From the NCBI GenBank assembly GCA_049841135.1, contig JASGHK010000005.1, positions 620,001 to 684,000 on the forward strand: DNA of 64,000 nt, read 5' to 3'. The notes beneath the pieces were generated by a model that was given only the letters and a program-made list of their open reading frames with translations, ran no database searches and was not told the DNA's origin. Each line of letters begins with the position of its first letter. The first letter of the stretch is position 1. This DNA comes from JACRCT01 sp049841135. Its GTDB lineage: Bacteria; Myxococcota; Myxococcia; Myxococcales; UBA5297. Position numbers and translations under genes: made by a program. Positions 43,760 through 53,120 of this stretch are shown here, piece after piece.

Positions 43760-44926
43760 ATGGGCCAGGCCGCTGCCGCACTCGCCGAACACCTCGCACG
43801 CGTCCCGCTCTTCGCGAGCCTCTCTCCCGAGGACCGGCTGTCCCTGGCCCGCATCTGCTCCATCCGCAGCCTCACGCCAGGCCAGACGCTTTGCCGCGAA
43901 GGCGACCCCGGCGACGGGCTCTTCCTGCTGGTGACCGGCCGCGCCAGCGTGACCAAACGGACCGGCTCCTCCGCCGAGGAGCGCCTGGGCGAGCTGGGGC
44001 CCCTGACCGTCATCGGCGAGATCTCGCTGCTTGACGGCATGCCGCGCTCGGCCACGGTCACCGCGCTGGAGGAGAGCACCGCCTGGCACCTGCCGCGCGC
44101 TTCCTTCCAGGCCATGCGCGACCGCCTCGAGCCCTGCGCCATCAAGATCATCCGCTACCTGGCCAACGTGCTCTGCCAGCGGCTGCGCGAGCTCAACGGC
44201 CGCGTCGAGCAGTTCTGGTCGCAGCCGCAGCGCACCCTCGAGGAGCTGCGCACGCGCCGCGCCCTCCACCCGGCCCCAGCCCACGCCCCGTCTGTCCCGG
44301 CTCCGCCTCGCCCGGCCGCCCCCTTCCTGCCTCCGCTCGCCGACGACGCCTCGCCCGAGGCCGTCGCCGACTTCCTGGCCCACGTGCCGCTGCTCAAAGG
44401 CCTGCCCCGCGAGGATCTCGCGTCCTTCGCCGGCATCCTCACGCTGCTCCCGATGGCGCCCGGCGACGCGCTGGGCCGCGAAGGCGCGTCGTCCGACGCC
44501 TTCTACGTCGTGGCCCGCGGGAAGGTCTCCATCCAGAAGGCGCTTCCCCAGGGCGCGCCGCTGACCCTGGCCCAGGCGGGACCGGGCGTGCTGGTGGGCG
44601 AGGTCTCGCTCATCGACGGCCAGCCGCGCTCGGCGAGCGTCGTCGCCCCCGAGCCGGCGCTGGTGCTGCGCTGCGACCGCGACGACTTCGAGCGGCTCTT
44701 CCAGGGCGGCAGCCCGCTCGCGCTGCGCTTCGTCGACCGCCTCGCCTCGGACCTCTCGCGCCGCGTGCGCGAGGCCGACGCCCGCTTCACCGATTTCTAC
44801 GCCCACTCCGAGCAGACCATGGAGGAGCTGGCGCACCGCCTGGCCCAGGTCGGCGCCTCGCTCGCCGGCGCGGAGCTCGACGACACCGCGCCGCTCCTGC
44901 GCCTCATCGGCTTCGGTGACGGCTGA
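43760..44926 (+). CDS. protein with two cyclic-nucleotide-binding domains
   Basis: 388 residues from ATG 43760 with GGGGG just upstream; the frame is open farther upstream but lacks coding character there. Two CAP-type cNMP-binding domains are clear. Domain 1 (~10-130): VPLFASLSPEDRLSLA, REGDPGDGLFLLVTGRASV and VIGEISLLDGMPRSATVTA. Domain 2 (~200-325): VPLLKGLPREDLASFA, REGASSDAFYVVARGKVSI and LVGEVSLIDGQPRSASVVA. The phosphate-binding cassette G-E-I/V-S-L-x-D-G-x-P-R-S-A keeps the key Glu and Arg in both. Domain 1 is followed by a Pro-rich linker and domain 2 by a terminal helix. No DNA-binding, kinase or channel module is present, so it may be a second-messenger adaptor. Tandem paralogue follows at 44980. 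Confidence 0.8.
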   Translation: MGQAAAALAEHLARVPLFASLSPEDRLSLARICSIRSLTPGQTLCREGDPGDGLFLLVTGRASVTKRTGSSAEERLGELGPLTVIGEISLLDGMPRSATVTALEESTAWHLPRASFQAMRDRLEPCAIKIIRYLANVLCQRLRELNGRVEQFWSQPQRTLEELRTRRALHPAPAHAPSVPAPPRPAAPFLPPLADDASPEAVADFLAHVPLLKGLPREDLASFAGILTLLPMAPGDALGREGASSDAFYVVARGKVSIQKALPQGAPLTLAQAGPGVLVGEVSLIDGQPRSASVVAPEPALVLRCDRDDFERLFQGGSPLALRFVDRLASDLSRRVREADARFTDFYAHSEQTMEELAHRLAQVGASLAGAELDDTAPLLRLIGFGDG

Positions 44927-44979
44927 CCAGCCGGCCGCCCACACCGCCCACGCACCCGCAGATCAAGAGGGGGAATCCC

Positions 44980-46146
44980 ATGAGCACGTCGGACCTCGCC
45001 GCCTACCTTCAGCGCATCCCGCTGTTCGCCACGCTCACCGAAGAGGAGTGCCGCGACCTGGCCGGCGCCTGCACGCTGCGCGGCGCCAGCCCGGGGACTG
45101 TCCTCTGCCGCGAAGGCGACGCCGGCCTCGGCCTGTTCTTCATCGAAGCGGGCCGGGCCCGGGTCACCAAGCGCACGGCCCAGGGCGCCGAGCAGACGCT
45201 GGGCGAGCTCTCGCCCTCGAGCGTGGTCGGCGAGATGTCGCTCGTCGACGGCCTGCCCCGGTCGGCGACGGTGACGATGCTCTCCGACGGCACGGTCTGG
45301 AGCCTGTCCAGGTCCGACTTCGCGGCGCTGCGCGACGAGCTCAACCCCGCGGCCTACAAGGTGCTGCGCCACCTGGCCGGCGTGCTCTGCGAGCGGCTGC
45401 GCGAGATCAACCAGAACGCGGAGAGCTTCTGGGCCGACCCCGAGCGCACGCTCGAGGATCTGCGCGCCCGCCGCGCCGCCGGAGTGCGCGCCGAGCCGCC
45501 CGCCGCACCGACGCCGCCGTCGGCCGCCCTGCCCGCCTGTCCCACCGCGCGGCTGGACGAGGGCTCCTCGAAGACCGACGTCGCTGGGTTCCTCGCCAGC
45601 GTGCCGCTCCTCTCCGGCCTGCCGCGCGAGGAGCTCGAGGCCTTCGCCGAGGTGCTGATGCCGATGCCGCTCGCGCCCGGGGAGACGCTCGGCCACGAGG
45701 GGATGGTCGCCGACGCCTTCTACTTCGTGGCCCGCGGCCAGCTGGCCGTGCGGAAGAAGGTGCCGCGCGGCGCGCCGCTCACCTTGAGCCTCGCGGGCCC
45801 CGGGACGCTGCTGGGCGAGGTCTCCCTCATCGACGGCGGGCCGCGGTCGGCCACCGTGGTCGCGCCGGAGGCCGCGCTGGTGCTGCGCTGCGACCGCGAC
45901 GACTTCGAGCGGCTGTTCAACGGCGGCAACCCGAGCGCGCTGCGCTTCGTCGACCGGCTGGCGACGGACCTCTCGCGGCGCGTGCGCGAGGCCAATGCGC
46001 GCTTCGCCGACCTCCACGCCGACTCCGAGACGACGGTGGTGGAGCTGGTGAAGCGCGCGGCGCTGCTGGGCGCCTCGCTCGAGGGCGGAGAGGCGCTCGC
46101 GGACCCGGCACCGCTGCTGCGGAGCATCGGCCTCGGAGAGAGCTGA
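44980..46146 (+). CDS. paralogous protein with two cyclic-nucleotide-binding domains
   Basis: 388 residues from ATG 44980; GAGGGGG lies 6-8 nt upstream. The same length and architecture as the preceding gene and clearly a tandem duplicate: IPLFATLTEEECRDLA, CREGDAGLGLFFIEAGRARV and VGEMSLVDGLPRSATVT in domain 1; VPLLSGLPREELEAFA, HEGMVADAFYFVARGQLAV and LGEVSLIDGGPRSATVVA in domain 2. Both domains retain the Glu and Arg of the phosphate-binding cassette. The 53-bp gap suggests co-transcription. Divergence is greatest in the linker and N-terminus, while the C-terminal halves are very similar, suggesting gene conversion or constraint. Role unknown; no effector domain. Confidence 0.8.
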   Translation: MSTSDLAAYLQRIPLFATLTEEECRDLAGACTLRGASPGTVLCREGDAGLGLFFIEAGRARVTKRTAQGAEQTLGELSPSSVVGEMSLVDGLPRSATVTMLSDGTVWSLSRSDFAALRDELNPAAYKVLRHLAGVLCERLREINQNAESFWADPERTLEDLRARRAAGVRAEPPAAPTPPSAALPACPTARLDEGSSKTDVAGFLASVPLLSGLPREELEAFAEVLMPMPLAPGETLGHEGMVADAFYFVARGQLAVRKKVPRGAPLTLSLAGPGTLLGEVSLIDGGPRSATVVAPEAALVLRCDRDDFERLFNGGNPSALRFVDRLATDLSRRVREANARFADLHADSETTVVELVKRAALLGASLEGGEALADPAPLLRSIGLGES

Positions 46147-46534
46147 CCCGGCCTCGGACCCCAATACCGATCACCGAAGGCGGGCCAGCAAGGCGCCCTC
46201 GGATTGCCGGCCTCGTACGCCTCGTGCCGGCCAGCCTGGGTGCAACGTCCCACCGTCCGACCCACCTGTCCTCATTGGGCAGCTGCAGATCGCCTTAAGG
46301 CTTGGTCGCGCTCCCATCGCGCTCCTCAGTCCCAAGGACCGGGGCTGGGCACCGAACATGCACCGATAGCCAGGAGACCCACCGCTCAACGGAGGGAAGG
46401 CGAGGCGGCAGGGCGGGTGATCTCTGACCTGGCTGGGTCGAAAGCCACCCATCGTCAGGCCCGCGTTTAGGTCCTCGCCGACTCGAGCCGATGAGTGAGC
46501 GGGGAAGTCTCACCCTCATGCACGGAGTCCACCC
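46147..46534. other. intergenic region
   Basis: About 390 bp between the second cNMP-binding gene and the RTX-like lipoprotein gene. I see no gene with coding bias, no strong hairpin and no clear promoter motif. Confidence 0.3.
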
Positions 46535-48161
46535 ATGACGCGTATCCAATGCCGGCTGCCGTTGACCGTCGCCGTCCTGACCCTGGCCTCCTTCGGCTGC
46601 GGTGGCGGCTACCAGCGTCCCCTCGAAGACGTGCCGGGCATCGGCGAGCTGGCCCAGCCACTGGCGGCCCTGGCCTCCTGCCCGGCGAACACGGGATGCA
46701 CCTGGGCGAGCGGCACCGGAACCCTGACGGTCGCGCTTGCGGCCGGCGAGCTCGCCGGTGATTTCCCGTCACCCAGTCAGCGGCAACATCCTGGTCAACG
46801 ACGTGCCGACCGCGGGCGCGAACGCGGCGACGATCAAGAAGGTCGCCGTCACGACCACCGGCGCGGGCACCACGATCATCATCGACTTCGCCAATGGCTC
46901 CTTCGCCCCCGGCACCTCGACCTCTCCGGGCATCACCGTGACGGGCAGCGGCGCCGCGTACGCCTTCAAGCTGCGCGGCGCCAGCGGCTCCGACCTCATC
47001 ACCTGCGGCGAGAACGGCACCACGATGGACGAGATCGGCTTCAACAGCGACGCCTTCCCGGACATCACCTTCCCCGGCTTCGGCGTGGTGACCTTCACCT
47101 TCAGCCTCGGCTCCGGCGACGACGTCTTCGGCGCCGACCTCGCCAGCGCCCACAAGTACCTGGGGGCCACGGCGGTCGCCCAGTCGGATCCCGTCACCGT
47201 GTACGGCGGCCCCGGCAACGACACCTTCGAGGGCGGCCTCGGCGACGACTTCTTCTACGGCGACACCGGCAACGACACCTTCAAGGGCGGCCCCGCCGGC
47301 GGCACCTGGAGCAAGACCTTCATCGGCGGCACCGACGCGAGCGGCACGGACCAGGACGTGGCCGACTTCTCGCTGCGTCCCGCCAGCGAAGGCCCGCTGT
47401 TCTTCACCGTGGACGGGGACCCCGTCCTCCTCACCGGCACGCCCTCCGGCTGCCTGACGGCAGGCTGCGGCGCCATCGACGAGCAGGACGTGATCGCCAC
47501 CGACGTCGAGGTCGTCAAGGGCGGCGCAGGCCCCGACACCTACGTCGTGACCGCGACCCAGGCCCTGGGCCACAGCTTCCTGGGCGGCGCCGGCTCCGAC
47601 ACCGTCGACTACCGCGCCATGGCCGCGGCCGTCAGCGCCACCATGGGCGACAAGACGGCCAACGACGGCCCCGCTGCTTGGACCAAGAAGGACAACATCG
47701 GCGACGACGTGGAGAACGTCGTCTGCCGGGCGGCCGACGCGTGCACCGTCGTCGGCAACACCTTGGACAACACCTTCTTCGTCCTGGCCGGCACCTCGGC
47801 CGCGCACTCCTTCTCCGGCGGCACCGGCCTCGACACCGTCGACTTCACCGCCTTCGGCGCCACCCTCGACGTCAAGATGGACAACACCGCCTCCACCACC
47901 GCGGGCATCAAGATCAACACCGACGTCGAGAACCTGAAGTGCCCCACCCTCAACACCGCCAGCTGCACCGTGGCCGGCAACGACCTGGGCAACCACCTCT
48001 GGGGCGTCAACACCGGCGGCGCCGGCGTCAACACCCTCAGCGGCGGCAATGGCGACGACACCATCGAAGGCGTCGAGACCGGCGACACCGTCGACTGCGG
48101 CTCGGGCAGCGACCTCTTCTTCAGCGCCTCGCTGGCCCGGCCTGCCAGCTGCGAGCTGTAA
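46535..48161 (+). CDS. RTX-like calcium-binding lipoprotein (one frame break)
   Basis: ATG 46535 gives MTRIQCRLPLTVAVLTLASFGC, a lipoprotein signal. After ~70 residues (CPANTGCTWASGTGTLTVALAAGE) the frame breaks at 46748-46753 in GGCGAGCTCGCC; dropping one C gives GESPVISRHPVSGNILVND. The rest contains many Gly-Asp turns in hemolysin-type style: YGGPGNDTFEGGLGDDFFYG, VVKGGAGPDTYVV, FLGGAGSDTVDY and LSGGNGDDTIEG, interspersed with ENVVC and ENLKC. Such loops form calcium-bound beta-rolls. Length 3n+1; ~541 residues if repaired. Likely a surface-anchored, calcium-stabilised protein; no secretion or hydrolase module is evident. Confidence 0.65.
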
Positions 48162-48198
48162 GGCCCGCGTCCAGCCTGGCAGGGCCGGCGAGCGCGAT

Positions 48199-48226
48199 GG
48201 GGCCCGGGCACGGCGGCCCGGACCCC
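48199..48226. terminator. GC-rich hairpin between convergent genes
   Basis: GGGGCCCGGGC (48199-48209), 5-nt loop, then GGCCCGGACCCC (48215-48226). The arms pair over about 11 positions with one mismatch. It sits in the 82-bp gap between the RTX-like gene and the leftward methyltransferase gene and is well placed as a bidirectional terminator. Confidence 0.55.
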
Positions 48227-48243
48227 TTGGCTTCACGCGCGCG

Positions 48244-49028
48244 TCACGGCTTGCGCAGCAGGAAGAACTCGTGGCCGAACCAGCCGCGGTTCTTGCGGAA
48301 GATGGCGATCTCCTGGCGCTCCATCGCCGCCGCCTTCTCGGCGTCCGGGTCGCCCGCGTGCTGCGCCATCACTTCGTTCATCCGCCGCTCGACCGGGTCG
48401 ATGTAGGCGGCCCAGCCTTCGGCGGCGAGCGTGAAGTGATCCAGCACCTCGAAGCCGGCGCGGCGGGCCGTGGCGAGGTCGGCCTCGACGCTGGTGATGG
48501 CCGAGTAGGACTGCGTCCAGAACTCGAGGACCTCGCGGTCGATCTCCTCGAGCGGACGCAGCCACGCCGCCTCGCTCACCACCGCGAGGCCGCGCTCACG
48601 CAGGAGGCCGTGGATGATGCCCAGCCCCTTCTCGAAGCCGGCGACGAAGATGGCGCCCTCGCACCAGACGAGGTCGAAGCTCTGCGGCGCGAGGTCGAGC
48701 GCGTTCATGTCGCCCACGCGCGCGCTGACACGGCCCTCGAGCCCGCGCTCGGCGGCGTGCCGGCGCAGCTCCTGGACGAACGGCTCGTAGAAGTCGACGC
48801 CGAGGATCTCGCCGTCGGTCAGCCGGGCCAGGTTCAGCGTCTGCCCACCGCTGCCGCACCCGAGGTCGAGGATGCGGGTCTGGGCGGCAGGTGCGGCGCG
48901 ATGCGCCGGAAGGCGTCGGCGGTGGCCTCGGGTGTGCCGGGGCCCTGGCGCGGGACTTCGCGATGGAACTGCAGGAAGAACTCGAACGAACGGTCGGCCT
49001 GTTCGGCCGGGGAATGACGATCGGTCAC
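48244..49028 (-). CDS. class I SAM-dependent methyltransferase (one frame break)
   Basis: GTG 49028 (VTDRHSPAEQADRSFEFF) is preferred because GGAG lies 7 nt upstream; an ATG at 49052 lacks a site. Motif I is TRILDLGCGSGGQTLNLA, followed by LGVDFYEPFVQELRRHA (acidic end of strand 2), GDMNALDLAPQSFDLVWCEGAIF (motif II) and GLAVVSEAAWL. The frame breaks near 48884-48892, between RIAPHL and AAQTRILDLG, by a missing base; length is 3n+2, consistent with one deletion. The C-terminus (MERQEIAIFRKNRGWFGHEFFLLRKP) resembles small-molecule methyltransferases. ~261 residues if repaired. Substrate unknown. Confidence 0.7.
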
Positions 49029-49224
49029 GACGGAACTCCAGTGGCTGGGCATACGCCCAGCGGCAAGTGAGTCATCAGGGGAACTGCAGAGCTCGGTCGC
49101 TCACCAGGGGCCCGGTGAGCGCGGGATCACGCAGCGTCCATTGCCGTGAGGTTCGTCATCCGCCGGCAGGATGCGCCGTGGAGCGCGCTCGGGTCAACCA
49201 CGGCGGCGGCTACAATCCCGGTCC

Positions 49225-50098
49225 ATGCGAACCCCGAACGCGCTCCTCTGCTTCGCCGCAGCCCTTGGCCTCGGTGTCTCCTGCGCCTCCGCACCCGCCC
49301 CCGCACCGGCTTCACGCGAGCCGGTCACCGCCGCCGTCGACGCCACGCCCGTCTTCAAGGGTCTCGACGGCTGCTTCCTCGCCTGGGACCTGAAGGCCGA
49401 CCGGCCCGCCGGCGCCTTCGGCGGAGAGCGCTGCAAGGTCCGGCTCGCCGCGTGCTCCACCTTCAAGGTCCCGCTGGCGGTGATGGCCTTCGACGCCGGC
49501 GTCCTGACGAGCGAGGACGAACCGTACGCCTGGGACGGCGTGCCGCGGTCCATCGAGTCGTGGAACCGCGACCACACGGCGCGCACTTGGATGGCCAACT
49601 CCGTCGTCTGGTTCTCGCAGCGGCTCACCCCCAAGCTCGGCGCCGAGCGGATCGCGCGCTACCTCGACGGCTTCGAGTACGGCAACCGCGACTTCTCCGC
49701 GGGTCTGACCAGCGCGTGGCTGACCATCACCAAGACCGACGCCGACCCCGGCAGGGGCAGCCTGAAGATCAGCGCCGAGGAGCAGCTCGCCTTCCTGCGC
49801 CGGCTGTGGCGCTCCGAGCTGCCGGTGCGCCCCGAGGCGATGGCCAAGGCGCGCGAGCTCACCCGCCTCGAGACCTCGCCGCACGGCTTCACGCTGCACG
49901 GCAAGACCGGCTCGGGCTACCCGGACGGCCTCCAGGGCGACTTCGGCTGGTTCGTCGGGCACGTCGAGGGCGGCGGCCGCGAGCTGGTCTTCGCCGCCTC
50001 GGTCACGCGCGGCGAGCGCGACGCCGACGCCCGCTTCCCCGGGCTCTACGTCAAGGAAGCTCTCGAAGGCCGTCCTGCAGGCCAACGGCCTCTGGTAG
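49225..50098 (+). CDS. class D (OXA-like) beta-lactamase, lipoprotein (one frame break near end)
   Basis: ATG 49225; signal MRTPNALLCFAAALGLGVSC is a lipoprotein signal. Serine beta-lactamase class D motifs are all present: STFK (catalytic Ser and the Lys that is carboxylated in the family), SVV for S-x-V, YGN and KTG, plus the flanking GSLKISAEEQLAFLRRLW and GWFVGHVEGG. It should hydrolyse beta-lactams in the periplasm, or be a related penicillin-binding sensor. The frame breaks at 50056-50062 in GAAGCTC; dropping one G gives VKELSKAVLQANGLW and a TAG at 50096-50098, a normal class D C-terminus. Without repair the frame runs on into the repeat array. Length 3n+1; ~290 residues. Confidence 0.85.
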
Positions 50099-50127
50099 CT
50101 CTTCGCCGGGACAGCTTCCGACGACGT

Positions 50128-50151
50128 GTAGTACCCGGCCTCCGCGCCGGG
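50128..50151 (-). repeat. inverted single copy of the hairpin repeat core
   Basis: GTAGTACCCGGCCTCCGCGCCGGG is the exact reverse complement of the hairpin-plus-TACTA segment found in each unit of the array at 50214-50480, so the array is flanked by an oppositely oriented relative. It begins 30 bp after the beta-lactamase stop. Confidence 0.8.
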
Positions 50152-50213
50152 CGCATCCGCCTGATAGTGAGGATCCTAGGCGCGCCGTACGTCCCGACGG
50201 ACCGACAGGTTAC

Positions 50214-50480
50214 ATGTCGACGCCGGCGCGCCTCGGACCGACAGGTCGTAAGGGTGCTCCCGGCGCGGAGGCCGGGTACTACATGCCATCGGCGCGCCTC
50301 GGACCGACAGGTCGCAAGGGTGCTCCCGGCGCGGAGGCCGGGTACTACATGCCGTCGGCGCGCCTCGGACCGACAGGTCGTTAGGGTGCTCCCGGCGCGG
50401 AGGCCGGGTACTACATGCCGTCGGCGCGCCTCGGACCGACAGGTCGTTAGGGTGCTCCCGGCACGGAGGCCGGGTACTAC
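50214..50480 (+). repeat. four tandem 66-bp hairpin-containing repeats
   Basis: Units begin at about 50214, 50283, 50349 and 50415. The last three are exactly 66 bp and differ at only a few bases; the first is slightly longer and more diverged. Each contains CCCGGC-GCGGAG-GCCGGG followed by TACTAC: a 6-bp stem, 6-nt loop and fixed tail. One GCGGAG is GC-A-GGAG-like in the last copy (CCCGGC-ACGGAG). They fill the gap between the convergent beta-lactamase and P-type ATPase genes, and the last unit touches the ATPase stop. This looks like a REP/BIME-type array that has expanded in tandem; it lacks unique spacers and so is not CRISPR. It may act as a transcription or mRNA-decay barrier. Confidence 0.85.
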
Positions 50481-53092
50481 ACGTCAGCGTCGGTGCGAAC
50501 GGACGCGTCGAGTGACGAGTTCGCCGCCGGCGCCGCCAGCGCGGCCACCGCTGGCCGGCGAACCCATTTGAGCAGCTCCGCTCCCGCGAAGCAGGCGACG
50601 CCCGCCGCGAGCGAGACGGCCAGGTCGGCCAGGTCGATGGAGGCGAAGTGGAACAGGTCGCGCGCGGGCGGAAGTGCCAGCACCGTGGCCAGCATCAGCA
50701 CCGTGCCCGCGGTCACGTAGCGCAGCGCCGGGTTGGGCGCGCCCAGCGTTCGCCAGAAGGGCCGCAGCAGGGAGCGGTTCGACAGGATGATCCCCAGGGC
50801 GCAGACCACCAGCGTCGTGAACGAGAGCGCCCGGGCGGCGTCGGTGGTGTGAGTGGCCCGACCGAACAGGTAGACCGCCACGCACGCGCCGAGCGCCGCC
50901 AGGCCCTGCGTCACCGCCAGCCAGAGCGCGTGCGCCGAGAAGAGCGGGTCCTTGGGGTCGCGCGGCGGCCGCGACATCACCGTGGGCTCGGCCGCCTCGG
51001 CCTCGAAGATGAGCGTGCAGCTGGGGTCGATGACCAGCTCGAGGAAGACGATGTGCACCGGCAGGAGCAGCAGCGGCCAGCTGGGGAAGAACACCGGGAG
51101 CACCGACAGCCCGGCGATGGGGATGTGCACGGCGACGATGAAGGCCACGGCCTTCTTGATGTTGTCGAAGATGCGCCGGCCCAGCCGGACCGCGGCGACG
51201 ATGGAAGAGAAGTCGTCGTCGAGCAGCACCAGCGCCGCGGCCTCCCGCGCCACGTCCGTGCCGCGGCCGCCCATGGCGATCCCGATGTGCGCGGCCTTGA
51301 GCGCCGGGGCGTCGTTCACCCCGTCGCCGGTCATGGCCACCACCTCGCCGCGCGCCTTGAAGGCCTGGACGATCTTCAGCTTCTGCTCGGGCACCACGCG
51401 GGCGAAGACGTTGACCCGCGCCAGCCGCTCCTTGAGCTCCTCGGCGCCCATCGCCTCCAGCTCCGGCCCGGTGATGACCAGCTCCGGGGACGCCAGGCCC
51501 GCCTGCCTCGCGATGGACTGGGCGGTGGCCGGGTAGTCGCCGGTGATCATCACCACCCGGATGCCCGCGGCCTGGCACTCGCGCACCGCCGCGGGCACCG
51601 TGGGCCGCAGCGGGTCCTCCAGGCCGAGCAGGCCGCAGAGCTCGAGGGCGAGCTCCGCGTGCGAGGCCGGGAGCGCCGACTCGCCCGGCGCGCGGCCGCG
51701 GGCCACGGCGAGCACCCGCAGCCCGCGCGCCGCCAGCGCCGCCACCCGCGCCTCCAGCGCCGCGACGCGCTCCGGGCTCAGGCGGCACAGCCGGGCCACC
51801 GCCTCGGGCGCGCCCTTGCAGTACAGCTGGACCCCGTCGTCGCCCGGCGCCTTGAACACCTGCGTCATCGCCAGCAGCGTGGGGGCGAGCGGGAACTCGT
51901 GGACGAGCGCGCGCTCCTGGAACGGCCGGGCCGCCGGGTCCACCTTGGCGAGCGCGGCGTGGATGGCCCGCTCCATCGGGTCGAACGGCTCCTGCTTGCT
52001 GGCGAGCACCGCGGCCCGCGCCAGCTCGAGGAACGGCGCCGGCAGGTCCGCCCCGGCCGGCTCGCGCTCCTCGTCCCCCGCCACCAGCCGCGCGACGGTC
52101 ATCTGGTTCTGGGTGAGCGTCCCGGTCTTGTCCACGCAGAGCACCGTCGCCGAGCCCAGCGTCTCCACCGCGGGCATCCGCCGGGTCAGCACGTTGCTGC
52201 GCGAGATGCGCCAGGCGCCCAGCGCCAGGAAGACGGTGAGCACCACCGGGAACTCCTCGGGCAGCGTCGCCATGGCCAGGGCGATGCCCGCCAGCAGGCC
52301 CTGCTTCCAGACGTCGCCGGTGCCGCCGCGGGCGAGCGCGAAGGCCAGCACCACCAGGGCGCACAGCCCCAGGCCCACCGCGGCGAAGCGCTTGACCAGC
52401 CGCTCCGTGGCCAGCTGCAGCGGCGTCTCCTGGGCCTCGATGGTGTGCAGCGCCTTGCCGATCTTGCCGAGCTCGGTCTTCACGCCGGTGCAGACGACCT
52501 CGGCGAGGCCCTGGCCGCCGGTCACCAGCGTGCCCGAGAAGAGCGAGGGCAGGTCGTCGCCGCCCGGGGCGTCGAGCCCGGCCGCGCTCGAGGAGGCCTG
52601 CTTGCGCACCGGCACCGACTCGCCGGTCAGCAGCGACTCGTCGACGGACAGGTGCGCGCCCTCGCGCAGGAGCGCGTCCGCCGGCACCCGGTCGCCCTCG
52701 GCGAGGACCATCAGGTCGCCGCGCACGACCTCGCGGCCGGCGATGCGCCGGCGCTGGCCCCCGCGGACGACCAGGGCCCGCGGGCTCGACAGGTCGCGCA
52801 GGGCGTCCAGGGCGCGCTCGGTGCGCCGCTCCTGGACGATGGTGATGGCCATGACCACGAAGACGAAGAACAGGAGCAGCGCGGCGTCTCCGGGCTCGCC
52901 CAGGGCGAGGTAGAGCGCGCCCGCAGCGAGCAGCATCAGGAACATCGGCTCCTTGACCACCTCGAGCGCAATGGCGAGCACGCCGCGGGGCTTCTGCGAG
53001 GGCAGCTCGTTGGGCCCCTCCGTGGCGAAGCGGCGGGCGGCTTCTTCTTCCGTCAGGCCCGAGCGGGCTGCGGGCGTAAGGACGTCGGTCAT
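50477..53092 (-). CDS. P-type cation-transporting ATPase (P2-like)
   Basis: 871 residues, ATG 53092, GAGGAG 8 nt upstream. All hallmarks are present: N-terminal cation ATPase domain (GLTEEEAARRFATEGPNELP), LTGES in the actuator domain, phosphorylation site CVDKTGTLTQ and hinge MTGDGVNDAPALKAAHIGIAMG. About ten membrane helices are predicted, four in the first half and six at the end. The helix-4 ion-site motif is PEEFP rather than the PEGLP of classic calcium pumps, as in a bacterial subgroup of uncertain ion. No heavy-metal CxxC or His-rich N-terminal domain. It should export or import a cation across the inner membrane, driven by ATP. The short C-terminal tail overlaps the last repeat unit. 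Confidence 0.85.
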   Translation of the reverse strand: MTDVLTPAARSGLTEEEAARRFATEGPNELPSQKPRGVLAIALEVVKEPMFLMLLAAGALYLALGEPGDAALLLFFVFVVMAITIVQERRTERALDALRDLSSPRALVVRGGQRRRIAGREVVRGDLMVLAEGDRVPADALLREGAHLSVDESLLTGESVPVRKQASSSAAGLDAPGGDDLPSLFSGTLVTGGQGLAEVVCTGVKTELGKIGKALHTIEAQETPLQLATERLVKRFAAVGLGLCALVVLAFALARGGTGDVWKQGLLAGIALAMATLPEEFPVVLTVFLALGAWRISRSNVLTRRMPAVETLGSATVLCVDKTGTLTQNQMTVARLVAGDEEREPAGADLPAPFLELARAAVLASKQEPFDPMERAIHAALAKVDPAARPFQERALVHEFPLAPTLLAMTQVFKAPGDDGVQLYCKGAPEAVARLCRLSPERVAALEARVAALAARGLRVLAVARGRAPGESALPASHAELALELCGLLGLEDPLRPTVPAAVRECQAAGIRVVMITGDYPATAQSIARQAGLASPELVITGPELEAMGAEELKERLARVNVFARVVPEQKLKIVQAFKARGEVVAMTGDGVNDAPALKAAHIGIAMGGRGTDVAREAAALVLLDDDFSSIVAAVRLGRRIFDNIKKAVAFIVAVHIPIAGLSVLPVFFPSWPLLLLPVHIVFLELVIDPSCTLIFEAEAAEPTVMSRPPRDPKDPLFSAHALWLAVTQGLAALGACVAVYLFGRATHTTDAARALSFTTLVVCALGIILSNRSLLRPFWRTLGAPNPALRYVTAGTVLMLATVLALPPARDLFHFASIDLADLAVSLAAGVACFAGAELLKWVRRPAVAALAAPAANSSLDASVRTDADV

Positions 53093-53120
53093 GGTCGTTC
53101 TCCTCGTGCGGGAACGCGGG

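Noticed and set aside
43388..44944. Minus-strand frame reading GPSRKRKR repeatedly
   Set aside because: The peptide repeat simply reflects the 81-bp DNA repeat and the antisense of the cNMP-domain gene; no start or coding bias supports it.
50214..50480. CRISPR-like regular repeats
   Set aside because: Units are contiguous 66-bp near-identical copies with no unique spacers; no cas genes are present.
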